From: Patiria miniata
Lineage: Eukaryota; Echinodermata; Asteroidea; Valvatida; Asterinidae
Direction: 5' to 3'
Assembly (NCBI RefSeq): GCF_015706575.1
Contig: NW_024037047.1
Coordinates: 2,918,632 to 2,982,631 of the forward strand
Length of the DNA stretch: 64,000 nt
Positions 9,737 to 21,955 of the stretch are shown one piece after another (within the stretch, counting starts at the first letter, position 1; each line of letters starts with the position of its first letter). A model generated the notes under the pieces. It did no database searches. It was given only the letters and a program-made list of their open reading frames with translations, and was not told the DNA's origin. A program made the position numbers and the translations under genes.

Positions 9737-10579
9737 TTAACCCTTTTGTCACTGTAGCGCCCGGAACCGTCCTGCCCATTACTCACTGTTGCACCCAAAA
9801 CCGCCCAAGCACTAGTCTCTGTTTTCTTTTTCTTCTTCAGTGAATACACACAATGTAATGATATGTAGCACAGGTGTTAATGGGTTAAACAGATCCAGGC
9901 TGTATATTTAATTAAAGCATAACGCTTGGTCTGTTGTGTCATCATCAAAAATGTTGGCATGTTGGCACACATGTACATTGTACAATGTACATGTAATCAT
10001 TTTTCAATGTAAGCATTTCTTATCTTACAATTAAAATAACAATCTATTGCATGTATACCGGTAAATATACTACTGACAGCAGTATCCATTTGTTCATATC
10101 ACTCTAATGGAAACCAGACTGTTGTACCATTAGTACAGTAGTTGATGAAAGAAGTATGCATCAAAAAATGATCATTATAGGTGTATGATGCACTCTAGTG
10201 TTTGGATAAAGTGAATAGTCACTGAGCAGTCATGCACGACTGCCATGTGCCTGGCTGGCTCGCTGGTTGCGGCTTTGAATATCAATAATTGCACGCGAAG
10301 AGTGACATGTCATGAAGTTTGCTCATTCTTAAAGGGGCAGGACTGGGCCAAACTTCAGACAGTTGTTTAGCAGAACAAATCAGGAAATTTATTGTATAGC
10401 CCCCTCAACAAATTTGGTTGGGAACCAGATACAAGCTGTATTTCAGACACAGGTTGTGGTGTGCATTTATGGGTAGTGCGGGAACCAGGTACCCTATTGA
10501 AGTACAACACGGGTAAGATACCCAACCCCAAAATATAAATTCTGAAAGCTGTCTGAGGGCTTTATACCTTTCCATTATA

Positions 10580-10661
10580 AACTACAACTTTCGTGAGCGT
10601 TATCTGTTGCACGTGTTATTAACTACAACTTTCGTGAGCGTCATCTGTTGCACGTTAAAAT
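10580..10661. repeat. 41-bp tandem duplication
   Basis: The word aactacaactttcgtgagcg starts at 10580 and again at 10621, and both copies continue to tgttgcacgt with one difference. Two copies only, intronic. Confidence 0.85.
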
Positions 10662-11533
10662 GCATGTAATTTGTTTTGGTTTTCCATGTAGCCTGGCATT
10701 CACTTTGAAAATTCTCCACAAATGGCATTCCAACCTTTCAGTTTCATTGTCTGAGAAGTTAACTTAGTTATTTGTAAAGTTTGTAATGGGTACCCGATAC
10801 CTTATCTGGAACTGGGTCCTGACATCAGCAGTTGGGTACACGTTTCCGATGCACACCCCTAGACACTGGCTATATACGCAGACAAACTGTTACCCTACAC
10901 TGCTGCTTTTTGATGGCGTACATGTACACATGTAGGTCTGAATCCCACCGCTGCCACCATGTAACAATATCAATGGATTCACTGAACAACCATGACGCAT
11001 GCGCGCCACTTTGCTAGACTATAGTGTTCCCTATGAATGATGTCCATAACACTGCACGTCAAGCAGCACAAAAATTTCCGGCGTCAATGTGTTTTTAATT
11101 TTCCATCCAGTTTTGTACATGTACCGTATGGTTTTCCGGTACATGTACATGTTGTATGCATTTTGACTCATTTGCTTGATGCATGACCTCACACAACCAA
11201 CAAGCATTCTATCACTGTTCAATGCCTCTTTGGCAGGGGGAGGGCTACTTCATAAACAGTAATAACTTTGCCTCCATTTGTTATTGTTGGATTTCAAAGG
11301 GTGTCTACATGTGCATGTACATTTAGCCTATCGGTACACAAACAAAATGCACATTGTACAATACAATGTGCATGTAATACTGGCAGCACGTACCGGTATG
11401 TGCGTAGCCTATAGGGCTCTACAGGTACAATTTACATGAACATACATGTACAATTGTACACATGTGCGCCATGTACATGTATGTGTGTACTTTATATGAG
11501 GTTTGTAGACCTAACCAACAGTCTTGGTCAAGG

Positions 11534-11743
11534 CTAACCCAACTCGCCTGTGTGATGTAGGAAAGCCTCTTTAAACATTCTCACACCAGACAGGGTGTGG
11601 GTCTCTGGAGTCTCATACATCAATTCACTGATCTTTGGGCTCTGAATGGTAAACGACCACAGATGTGTGCTGATGGTGGGGTGGTAGTTGGGGGGCACTG
11701 CAAGGAGTTCTCTGATGAATGTCTTTGAGTTCAATGATTCCAC
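11534..11743 (-). other. Unidentified open frame of 69 codons
   Basis: This short minus-strand frame (MESLNSKTFIRELLAVPPNY at its start, FKEAFLHHTGELG at its end) has a more protein-like composition than other chance frames nearby. I do not recognise it. It lies in the 7.4-kb LRP5/6 intron between exons 4 and 5 on the same strand as that gene, has no obvious splice sites, and would not fit the LRP5/6 domain order. It could be a fragment of an old transposon or retrocopy. Confidence 0.2.
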
Positions 11744-12110
11744 ATGATCTGGACTGATTATATTGTATATCTAACCATATAGTACATGTGAATGAGGGAT
11801 TCCGGAAATAGTGGGATGGGGGTATGCCTAGAGGGGCCTTCTAAGGTTTGGCATACAGCAGGGGTGTGAGTGACCACTGATAAAAAGAGCTGAAAAAAGG
11901 ATTTAAAAGGCTGAACTTTGGAAATCTCCTATACTTTTGCACACAGCAAGTGAGGGAAAACCATCCAAAAAAGAAGAAGAAGAAGCTGAAATCAGATTTA
12001 AAGCTGAGATTTCACACCCCTGTGACAGCAACGCAGATAAAGACATAATCAAAATCCATGCATACATGTGTACTAAGAACCTCCCTGAATCCTTGAACAA
12101 CACATCGTAA

Positions 12111-12445
12111 TTGTACACATGTGCATGCCAACATTCATTGTGCATGAATTCCCGGTTTGTGTGTATAGAGTATATGTACCTGTACATTGTACATGTACAT
12201 GTATACATACACATGTACCAGTCCTTGTACACATGTACATGTACATGTACAAGTACATGTACATGTACGGTAAATATGTATTCTTACAGGTCTGGTCCTC
12301 CAGGGGTATACACACTGTACATGTACATGTACCTGTACACATACATATGCACAAGAACATGTACCGGTACATGTGGAAGTACCCAGTTAACACAGTAGTT
12401 CTGTACACTGTAAACATGTTTACAGTGTATGGTACATGCATGTAC
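12111..12445. repeat. tacatg hexamer microsatellite, self-complementary
   Basis: Dense runs of tacatgtacatg with interruptions (tgtacctgtacattg, accggtacatg). The unit is its own inverse, so it yields mirrored open frames on both strands and could fold into hairpins. The same words are scattered through the whole window. Confidence 0.9.
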
Positions 12446-13290
12446 AGGTATGTTTAACAGTGACACTAGAAACTTAGAAAGAGGCAGCCATGCATCTTTG
12501 CAGGGTTGGCCCCAAGTTTAACTTCTCGTTCATTTTCTTAAAAATTGTATGGCTTCCAGTAGGAGGATTTTGGTGATTTTCACTTTCTCAAGAATCCACC
12601 ACCATCTTGAAGAACCTGCATCACACCTTCCAATTATTTCCACTTGGTTTTTCCCACACACAGCCTGGGTCTGATCAGAGTCCTCCCCACAAATAAATCA
12701 GCCACATTCACACATTGCATTGGGCGACGACAGACTGACAACGATTAATGGTGTTGCCCCACTCACATGCATGTCAATGCAAAGAGAGAAAAAAAAAGGG
12801 GGGGGGGAGGGTTGGCTCTTTGCAGACACTGTACTCACACTTTATGCTATGGGATCAAAGGTTGGGTGGATGTGGCCAAGGCAGGTAAAAAGTCTTGGGT
12901 CAAGTTCAGGATTGTTAAAAAAGTGACAACACAACAGCACTTTTTTTGTCTCGGTGCAGATTCAATTGGAAGAAGTCATCATACATGTACCGGTATTTCT
13001 GGTAATTATGCTGATAGATCACCGTAAGTATAGACTTCATGTAATTCGACGACAGCTATTTCCTAAGGTAGCACCAGGCTAGCGTGAGTAGTGCTCAGGT
13101 AGTGCGCATGCACTCTGGGCTCCTTCGACCAAAAGGGTTACCAAAATATGCGCACACCTTGTATTTATTATGTAAGAATGTGTGCAACATGCACGCGAAA
13201 GCTAGTGGTTCCATCTCAAAAATGGCTTCTCGTTTAGATCGTTGACTCAGTAATTAATGTTTATGTAGAACTCTCCAGAACATGTATGTA

Positions 13291-13726
13291 CAGTTGACTC
13301 TCGTTAGTACAAACTCGGCAAATGTTTGTTGTATCAGAATTTTGTGTTAAGAGGAGCATAGTCCCATTCATTGTGCACATAAATGCTCAGTCGGGACCAA
13401 GCCTTTCTGGGTCATTCTATCAATTTGGGGTCCAATTTTTTCCCCGTCCCTGTTACATCTGACATCTATGATTGTATAATTCTGATGCACTCCTTAATGC
13501 AGTCATCCTCCAAGAGTGATTATGAATAGCAAACTACCTACCCAACAAATAAACAATCATTTGAAGTCACTTTTAATGATGCTTGAATGGCAAATTACAA
13601 AGTACCAAGGTAACAGGGACGGGAAAAATGTCACACTTTGGACCCCAAATTTATAGAATGACCCACCTGTTTGTTATAACCAGAATATGTATTAAAAGTG
13701 TTTGAACTTTATAGGAAAGTCGACTG
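13291..13726. mobile_element. pogo/Tigger-like MITE, copy A, interrupted by another MITE
   Basis: The ends CAGTTGACTCTCGTTAG and AAAGTCGACTG are inverted and flanked by TA (13289-13290 and 13727-13728), as made by Tc1/mariner and pogo-type elements. CAGT termini of this kind are typical of pogo/Tigger. A related 187-bp copy lies at 19318-19504. Copy A is longer because a 256-bp element sits inside it. Confidence 0.8.
13409..13664. mobile_element. 256-bp MITE nested in the pogo-like element
   Basis: The inverted ends gggtcattctat(c)aatttgg and ccaaatttatagaatgaccc extend inward (cccgtccctgttac against gtaacagggacggg), giving arms of over 40 bp. The pogo-like copy at 19318-19504 lacks this block and so shows the uninterrupted state. 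Target duplication is unclear and the superfamily unknown. Confidence 0.85.
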
Positions 13727-15682
13727 TAATTCCTGACTTTGCAAGTTGTTGGAGCAAGCACACAGAAAAAAATGCTGATTTTGTTCAAAACAAACTTGTA
13801 GCAAAAACATTACAAAGATCATTAAATCAGTGGATTTAGGCCTATAGTTAGATCAGATTGTAACAGGTTCAATGTGAGCAGGTGTTGACACCAAACAAGA
13901 CTTCATATTTGTCTGGCCTCACTCCAAACCCATCAATGATTTATGATGCCATCCAGCCAGCCATAATGCCCAATACGGTTCTCTCAGCCAAACAAATCCA
14001 TATCCAAACAGACTTGACAGTTAATATTCCCACAATCCTGTCAAGACTGGCTCCATGTGTTTTTTTTTTCTTCTCTTTTATTTTCTTCAGGTCTGTGTTT
14101 CTGTCACCTCCGCCTGATCTTTCTTCCGAATTTGCCCGTCCTGAAAGATTTGCACACGTTCAACATGTTACAGATGCCAGGAGTTGTGGGCACTAAACAG
14201 TACAGTAGAAGGTCTGATAGGCAGCAAACAACATGTCATAAATAATAACTGCTTCATCAAATTGGCTAATTCAAATGCCAAAGTGGACATGAAATATGTG
14301 GAGATGGTTTTGAAAGGCTTCAGAAAAAAATAGCGAGGTGTGTAATAATGTCTCTGATTGTTTTGAAAAGTAACTCCGGGTAACTGTTTGCAAAGCTCCC
14401 AGAATATTTTAAATCAATCATCAATAAGAAAAAAAAACAACTACCAAAACGTTTTTGTACAATTTGGGAAAATTGCTACATAATGAGCAGTGAAGAAGCG
14501 CTGGAAATCTAGATGTTTCTTTTTGATAAATGTCTGTAATCCACACAGGGGTAACTGCATTACTTTCAAATGGTTAATGTGTGAAATGTTGATGTTTGTT
14601 GCAAAGAAACTGGATTACATTTTCCAATGGGGTTCACATAATTTCTTTGAAAATGTTTGAGTATTGAAAATGTAATATTTCAATTTAACACAATGGGTTC
14701 ACGTCTTTTTTTTTCTTTAATGTGCAGTATTTAGGGTAATGGACCACATCACCAGTTGGAATTTAGATTTCATTCAAAGAAAAGAATAAGATCTGTTATT
14801 ACATGTACATTTTTTCCTCTTAAATTCACAGCCACCTCAGGTTCTGTCAACATTGGCTGTTTTTATTACACAGACAAAAAAATAATGTGCCTCATGCTGC
14901 AATATGGCCGTTCCATCAATCACTCAACGCAGCATTCCCCTCTGCACCACATGTGACAGATAATACGGCCATGAAAGTGTCAGGCCAATTTTGGCATTCT
15001 TGATGGCTGGACAAAAAAACCTTGGTGGGTAAATTCTGGCCCTGAAATTTCACCTGATGTGTTGGAGAATATAATGTTCTACAGATGTTAGGCAGAGTCC
15101 TGCATAAAACACACTCTGGTCAGAGTTATCAAATATAGTCCTAGTGTACAGTCCTCAGTCCTTAGTGGTGGGATGGTACAGCATGCACAGGTTATTGGAC
15201 AGTGCAGCAATACACTGAAGTGGGCGCTGCACACATGCTTACAAGCCGTAAAGGACGTCTTGGGAATCTTGTATTTCTGCTTGGAAATTCCGAGCAGAGT
15301 TGTGTGGCCTTTATTAGCAAGTCTGGTTTCTGTACATACTGCCGCAGTTTTCCAAGCATTATCAAATGCACATCTACCGGTACGTTGTAAACATGTAAGT
15401 CACCTTACTAACGGTTTTCAGAACAGCTATTTTTTTTCCACGACGGCGCATGCTCTGTTATTCTGCAAATCTGCATAGTACGTCACGCCCTATTGCAATG
15501 CAAGATTCCCAAGACGTTCTTTGCGATTTTAATTTCCTTTAACATTGTTAATTTGTTTCAACTTAAATACAGAAGATGGGGGAAAGTACCGGTACAAACA
15601 AACAAACAAAACCACTTGAAAACCCTTTTCTCTTCAGCTTGCTAATAGTTATAAAATGCAAAATTTCACGCATTCAACCTAC

Positions 15683-15814
15683 CGTCAGCGCAGGTGTAAC
15701 CGTCGGACTGTAACCGTACCCCAGTAGGGCAAGCACAGGCGTAGTAAGGAGGGTCAGGCGACATCAGGCAAAGATGGGAACAACCCCCGTTATTCACCGC
15801 GCAAGGTCTTGAAA
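15683..15814 (-). CDS. LRP5/6: LRP5/6 coding exon 4: EGF-like domain 1
   Basis: The 132-nt exon encodes a complete EGF module with six cysteines: [18 protein letters not shown], then [12 protein letters not shown] and YTCADG. The [14 protein letters not shown] pattern is diagnostic of the EGF modules that close LRP propellers. The exon is flanked by an acceptor with a pyrimidine tract (cttttttcag) and the donor GACG/GTAGGT. Both boundaries are phase 1, as expected for a shufflable EGF exon. Confidence 0.95.
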
Positions 15815-15894
15815 CTGAAAAAAGTGAAGATGTTAGTTGCAATTTGCATGTCTCCTTTAAACCGAAAACATGACAAAAAGCCAACTTGATATTA

Positions 15895-16267
15895 GGCCAA
15901 AAAAAATTAAGTCTCCGGTTTCTGGTATGGAGCTTGCCCAAAAAGTGGTGCAGTGACGCGACTTTTTATTTTTTTTACCTGATTTTTTTTGCCTCAAATG
16001 TCGGCTGATGACTGCAAATGGTGCCCGACTAGACTTAGTGCAAATACATGGGAGTCCAGAGAAGCCACATAAAGCTTATTCTCGATCATAACCCCATCTA
16101 AAAACACATTAAAATTGTGCAGCAGCAGGATTCCAGTCAAACCAGTGAATTTGGCGGTTTTGAGACATCATATTTCATTGGAAAAAAAACCTTTTTCATT
16201 TTGCCGACGCGCATGGCTACGGCGACGCGCGCGCATACCAGAAACCGGAGACTTTTTTTTTTTGGCC
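15895..16267 (-). mobile_element. GGCC-ended MITE, copy 1
   Basis: The 373-bp element starts ggccaaaaaaaattaagtct and ends with the inverse of it, gtctccggtttctggtat next to the A-run being shared by both ends. It is closely similar, in inverted orientation, to 39184-39555. It has CpG-rich words (gacgcgcgcgc) and is non-coding. Flanks tta and ttg may be a 3-bp duplication. It lies in the LRP5/6 intron between exons 3 and 4, upstream of which no other feature is seen. Confidence 0.85.
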
Positions 16268-16586
16268 TTGCATGTATCAACAAGAGAATTGCAAAAGATG
16301 CATGTTCTATGTTCCGTGATGGGGAACAATAAACTAACTTGCTGAATAGAACAGTTTTCCAAAACTTGGTACACTATCAAGTGACCACAAGTGTGACATG
16401 CTCCATACAGTTCCATACTTTTGCCTTCAGGGTCCAGTCGCAGCAAATATGTGCCTGAAAAGAACAGGCTGCCACGATTAACTCTTTCCCTGGCAAACAA
16501 ATACACCTGACTTTATGTCACAAATTTTCCAATTTCTACTCTTTCCACCAGGGGAAAAAAAATCATTCCAACATCCGAACACCAAC

Positions 16587-16987
16587 CTTCCTTTTGCCTT
16601 AAGGCTGAAAAACTGTGTATATCCATCGGTGAGAACAAGTCCTCATGCACAACCCGCAAGTTCCCGCCGTCTATTTTATCACAAGCGTGTATCGAGTGCG
16701 TCTCCCAATCTGTCCAATACAGCGTATCCTCAAACAGTGTCAGCGCGAACGGATGCGGCAACGACCCTTGGAGGACCTGCTCGCGATTGCCGCCGTCAAA
16801 GTCGCACCTGTGGATGTAGCTGTATTTGGCGTCCGCCCAGTATAGCTTGGACGCATCGTAGTCTAATGTTAGGCCGTTCGGCCAAAAGATATTTGTGTCG
16901 ATAATGACCATCCGGTAATTTTCGGAACCATCCATGCCGGCACGCTCTATCTTGGGAATTTCGCCCCAGTCTGTCCAGAAGAGCAGC
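16587..16987 (-). CDS. LRP5/6: LRP5/6 coding exon 3: second half of propeller 1
   Basis: The 401-nt exon (about residues 158-291) begins [18 protein letters not shown] and ends [12 protein letters not shown] plus one base. It contains four blade motifs: FWTD, LYWAD, LYWTD and the NGLTLDY signature, as well as [16 protein letters not shown], which is nearly identical to vertebrate LRP6. The acceptor is ttccaacacag, and the donor is GAAG/GTTGGT. As I recall, vertebrate genes split this stretch into two exons, so this lineage either lacks that intron or has lost it. Confidence 0.95.
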
Positions 16988-19317
16988 CTGTGTTGGAAGA
17001 AAACAATAAAACAAAAACAATTAGAAATAGAAAAGTTGTGTAAATCTTTAAATAATTTGTAAAGATTGAGATTGCATTTACCACAGGTAATTCACATCTA
17101 CATGTAGTCTGAAAGTCCTAGAAGAGACCATAATTTGAGAATTTCACATTAACTTTCTATTCAATTTCAACTCAACAGTCTCAACTTAATGTTCGAACCA
17201 GTCTATAAATGCATCCTACAAATTGGAATGAACAAATACATGTAACGCAGATATGAGAAAAAGGATTTGAAATGAATGGTTGAGATAACACAAAGTTTCA
17301 CAAGACATTAAACGCTTATCTGTGTTTAATATCCTTGTATCATCCAGAAGAGATAACATGTAAGCTATTTAATTAAGAGATTAAGGGACCTATAAATAAC
17401 CACAAATGATACAATGTATTAAGTCACCAACATTATAAGGCATTAAAATGTACCGGTACTGTACAATGAAAACAATTTAAAAATAAAATGTGCAGTTGTG
17501 TACCATTGAAAGGGCACAATGATTCAGAATTTTTAAATTTTGTTTGTTCTTTTTAGTTCAAGTTTAAAAGAAGTACACAACTAATTGAGTTTACACCAGA
17601 CTGGGCATAAACTTACAATCAAACCCTGATAAAAAGAGCACTGTTAATATAACATCCTGCTTTTAGGAAAATGTAAGGCCCAAGTCTTTGTTTTTCTTTG
17701 TTTTCCATTACTGATAATACAACTTCAAGGTACCGGTACATGTACCTGTTATAACAAGGTAATTTGTAAAGTCCCAAGGACCTTGTTATAAAGGTGTTCA
17801 ACTGTACATCTTTAATTTCAAAGAAACTGCTTCTAAAAATGCCCATGGAAGTTGAATACTGATAAGCCAGTAGCTGTAAGCTTTCTACCTACGTACCGGT
17901 ATGTACTTCCATTTTAGCTTTTTATTAACTTCTAAAAATACACCAGCCGTGTGTGACAAAATGTAATATCGAGCAAAATTGCCGAGATTGTTTTGCGCTT
18001 TTCGCCCATCGGGTTGGCTCCACCTGAATCCCCTTGTTCTCAGATGGCTCTTTTCTTCTCTCAGGTATCACCAGTATTTTCTTCTTGCTCATAAAAAAAA
18101 AGAGAGAGCGGGGAAAAAATGGCCATTTCTGTTCTCAAATATCCGGGCCGGCCTAAGGGAGGGAAGGAAGCCGCGCTAACGTTTTCCAGTCGCATATCGA
18201 TTGAAAGTAGTCTCCAGAATGTCTAGCGGAGTATGGATCGGCTTCTATTTTCCTCCGTTTTTTAAAGCTTTTTTTTTTCTGGATGAATTTCTCTCTCTTT
18301 TCTTTGTCAGCCTGGGGGGCCTTTTTTCCCTAGTGATATGGAGAGATGAGTGGTTTACCTGGCTTTCGGGATATTGTGGTTTTGGGAAGGGATGGGTGTA
18401 GTAGGTCTTTGATTACAGGTAGTGTATGCGCTTTATTAGGTTGTTATTTGGCCAGAACATGTAAATTCTGTCTGCCCGAGTTTAGTCCTGAGAGCAAGTA
18501 ACGCAGGTATGGCAGTGTCTATTACTATACACAGTCGGCCGAAAGCATTTGAAATTGTTTTTGTTAATCTGTGTGCAATTGCTACACGATTCTTATGTAA
18601 CCTCACAAATTAAATAAAGATTTATATATTTCAGGTCCATCCAGTCAGTAAGCAGTTTGCAGCAGTCTTACTTTTTTTCATTTTTTTCAAATTAAATAAT
18701 GGTTAACCTACATGAATTAGTGTTTTTACTGCCCAAAACCACCCCAGCATTGAATTGTTTTTGAGACTTATCAATTTCATGTGAATGAAATAATGTATTA
18801 CAGTGTGATACAATGAAGTACCGGTACAAGAGCTACTGGGTAAAAAAACCAAAAAAAAAACCCCATCCCTCCCCCCAGGAAATAGTATAATTTGTTTTAA
18901 TTGTTCGATAAATGTACAGAAACTTTACACAATATTTCTTCAATCTGAAAGGAAGGTTTGTTAGTTCTCATCTGAAACAAGAAGAGTTTGCTGCTTTTTA
19001 TATTAGACTGTCGGTGAAATATGAGTAGGAGGTTTTAATAAACTTGATTGACACTGGACCAAATTTCATTAGTTTATGAGAGTGTGCGAATGTAAACTGT
19101 GCTCTGAGTCACTTCAGCCTGATGCCACTCTGTCCTACAAATTTCTGCATTCTGCAAGGCCACATAGGCCTACTGGAACAAATTTATCCCTTCTGCATTC
19201 TGGTATATTTTCATTCACGCAATTTGTTTCTCGCTGCAAAAAAAATATAATTTGTTCAGTAACAGGTTAATGTGTAATGTGTTAAAGTGTAATATGATAG
19301 AAATTACAGTAGGCCTA

Positions 19318-19504
19318 CAGTTGAGTCTCGTTATAACAAACTCGTTCGGACCTAGCCAATTTGTTTGTTATATCAGAATTTTGTATTAAGAAGAACATCA
19401 GTCCCATTCATTGTGCACATAAATGCACAGTTGGGACCAAGGCTTTATGTTTGTTACAACCAGAATTTTGTATTAACAGAGTTTGTACTAACGAGAGTCG
19501 ACTG
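19318..19504. mobile_element. pogo/Tigger-like MITE, copy B
   Basis: The 187-bp element has ends CAGTTGAGTCTCGTTATAAC and GTACTAACGAGAGTCGACTG, flanked by TA on both sides. It shares tcccattcattgtgcacata with copy A at 13291-13726 but has no insertion. Confidence 0.85.
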
Positions 19505-20111
19505 TATTTGCAATTGTACATGTACACTCTTTTTCTCAAACTCAAAATGAAAAGAGGCATATTATTATTATCTACAAGTCACTGGTACCAGAACACTGGC
19601 CCTTGAAACAAATCCACTTTTCAATGTGGCCCCATAAATTGATTGACCTGTGGAACTTGATTGAATCACCTGGAGTGCTCACCAAAGGGGAATAATTATT
19701 AATAACGTTATTATGGTTAGCACTGAGGCATAATAGTACATGTGCGATAGGCCTACATACTATCTGTATACCAGTAGGGATACAAACATAGGCCTACCGG
19801 TACTATACAAGTGCAATGTATTTTAGACAGTAAACTAAAAAAAAACTTGTGACTGAACCGTTCTTGAAAAATAATTTTATAACATACATTGTACAACATG
19901 TAGAGTTTGAACTTGAGAATCGTTTTAGGATAGAATTTTAGTGTACATGTACATGCACATGAACAGGCACCAGTGAGTGTACCCGGTACCTGTACAAATG
20001 TAAGTAAGATTTGAGGCTTTGCATGGTGGAGATACTAAATAATGCAAGGTTTGCGGAAACACCATGTGCGAATAATTTCTCAACTAAGAGAATGGTTCTG
20101 AAAAGAACCAG

Positions 20112-20162
20112 AGGTATAAACTCGACGTTCCGGTCAGTGTGCTCTGACCGTCTTCAGGAGAG
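20112..20162. repeat. Short hairpin followed by acgttccgg motif
   Basis: The words ggtcagtgtgctctgacc form a stem with a short loop, between ctcgacgttcc and gtcttcag. This layout resembles conserved hairpin motifs in dispersed animal repeats whose family I cannot name with confidence. Confidence 0.35.
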
Positions 20163-20530
20163 TGTACAAATGTAGTGCGTCCACATCGGTGGGGTACATG
20201 AATGTGTGTGTACATGAACATTGTCCTTGTTTTCTATATTGTCGATGCTTGTTTTGTTTTGTTTTTGTCAAAGTTTGATCAAGTTTGTGAGTTAGAACCA
20301 CGGCATGAAAAAAAATGTAGTACTTTAATTGAAAAAAAGCTTTTCTGGACAACAAATTCACTGAAGCATAATATAAAAAACTTTCCTGGATACGTGATCA
20401 GACTGGCCCCACAATGCAACCCATTCCCAATGTAGTTTGTGTGCTGCGCGACACAGGAGATACGACTTCAGCCAGAACCCCACAAACAAAAGAGGCCTGT
20501 CAGTGTGAGACATGTCAAACTCCAAACTGC

Positions 20531-20547
20531 CTCTCTCTCTCTCTTTG

Positions 20548-20577
<30 letters not shown>
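20531..20577. repeat. CT run followed by 30-base poly-A
   Basis: A ctctctctctcttt run passes through one g into an uninterrupted run of 30 A at 20548-20577. It could be a retroposon tail, but I see no recognisable body upstream. Confidence 0.9.
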
Positions 20578-20578
<1 letters not shown>

Positions 20579-21293
20579 CAGAAAGATGGATCACCTCAAG
20601 ACTGAATAGAAGAGAACGAATAATCAGAGGAGAGAGAAAAACACTCTAGAGCCCAACCTCTGTTGTTAGGCACACCACAGGGTTACCAATGTGTCTGTAG
20701 GAATAACACCATGCACCACTGCTTCTATTGTGGGCTAACATGATGGGAACAATCACCCACAAAATGGGTACTGGAAGGTGGTAGGCAGTGCAGTAACACA
20801 GGGTTTTTGTGGCAACCGTGGCCGGAGAAAAGGAAATCTTAAGCCCGGTTGGCTAGATCGTTTTTCTTTTCCAGCTAAGCCCTGTCTGTCTAAACACAGG
20901 GTGGATTTACCTTCTCTTTTTTTTTTTTCTTGTCTTCCAGGGAACCGATTCACCAACTGTGGAAAAAAGAGAGAGGCTTGGCATGCCCTGAACAAACATG
21001 ACCTTTGACCTCGGTTCGCTCGGTAGCCTGTCAATCATATGTCAAGTTGTCTGGTATTCTACACTGCTGGAATGTTCGGTGCTGGGAGCAAGGGCCAAGT
21101 TCAGGCTGATAAGAGCCAATGGTTGTGTTTACTTTGGTGGGGTATGCTTGGTTCAGCCACACTGCTGTTTCCAGCATGTATACTGTACGCGCTGGAGGGT
21201 TTTTTAATGCACTGAAACACTGCATGTGTTCATGTACAAATACTCGATCTAGCTTGAAAGTGTTCTGTGCAATTACGAAACATGTGTTTGTAG

Positions 21294-21955
21294 CAATGTC
21301 AATTTGTCTTTCTTGCTATGCTTAAAGGGAAAATACAACATTTGCAAACATCAAAAAATAAAACTACCAAATCATTTTGAAATACCTTGCTGGACTGTTA
21401 GTGAATGACAGTGTAAAGCATCCTGTAAAATCATGGCACCTGGTATACTGTCATTTTCAAGAAAAGTGGTATTTTTGTATCAATTTCCAACGCTGATCGG
21501 CCGATGAGCGTTGGAAAAAACTGGCTTTTTTTCAAATACTGGCCCCAATTGACCATCGCACTTGTTTGCAATCGATTACAAACCTATGAACGGGTACGAG
21601 CCAGCTAGACTGGTTCCCTGACCTTACAATTCCCCAATGTATGTAAACTGCTCTGTTTCTTCTTATATGGAGTCAGGGAACCAGACTACAGGAAAATGGT
21701 TTTTATAGCATTTTCGAACCCAAAACCGCAAAAAAGTCAGTGTAACTATATTTGCTATATATTTCCAACCCCCCAATTCCATCCATATCTGAAAATTACA
21801 GCAAAAGCAAATGATGTATATTCCCTTTAACAAAACACTCCAAATATATTTGGCAACAACGGAAAAATATCTCCCATTACAGCTAGCAATGTCAATTTGT
21901 CTTTCTTATTGTGCTCAACAATCCAAATCTAGTTGGCAACAACGGAAAAATATCC
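21294..21955. repeat. About 75-bp tandem duplication split by a MITE
   Basis: The word caatgtcaatttgtctttct occurs at 21294 and 21889; its continuation ggcaacaacggaaaaatatc occurs after the MITE (about 21852) and in the second copy (about 21932). Thus one unit was interrupted at TTAA, and the intact second unit reads tcaa at that point. Confidence 0.8.
21326..21826. mobile_element. TTAA-flanked MITE, copy B
   Basis: The 501-bp element is bounded by TTAA at 21322-21325 and 21827-21830, with ends AGGGAAAATACAACATTTGC and ATGTATATTCCCT. It is homologous throughout to copy A at 9220-9736. The central palindrome is also present with one mismatched pair (ccaacgctgatcgg). The insertion site is documented by the uninterrupted tandem unit next door. 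Confidence 0.85.

Larger units (their letters stand above)
8325..15682. other. LRP5/6 intron between exons 4 and 5 (7.4 kb)
   Basis: Besides the hAT-like element (8455), TTAA MITE (9220), 41-bp duplication (10580), hexamer repeat (12111), pogo-like MITE (13291) and the unidentified frame at 11534, I see no exon. The stretch 13060-13220 shares words with 42450-42600 (ctccttcgaccaaaagggtt against gccttcgaccagaagagttg), so both belong to one unnamed repeat. Sequence from 13730 to 15680 shows nothing I recognise. Confidence 0.5.

Noticed and set aside
12073-12457. Open frames of up to 122 codons on both strands
   Set aside because: They come from the self-complementary tacatg repeat, which gives mirrored open frames of MYMYMY/VHVHVH type.
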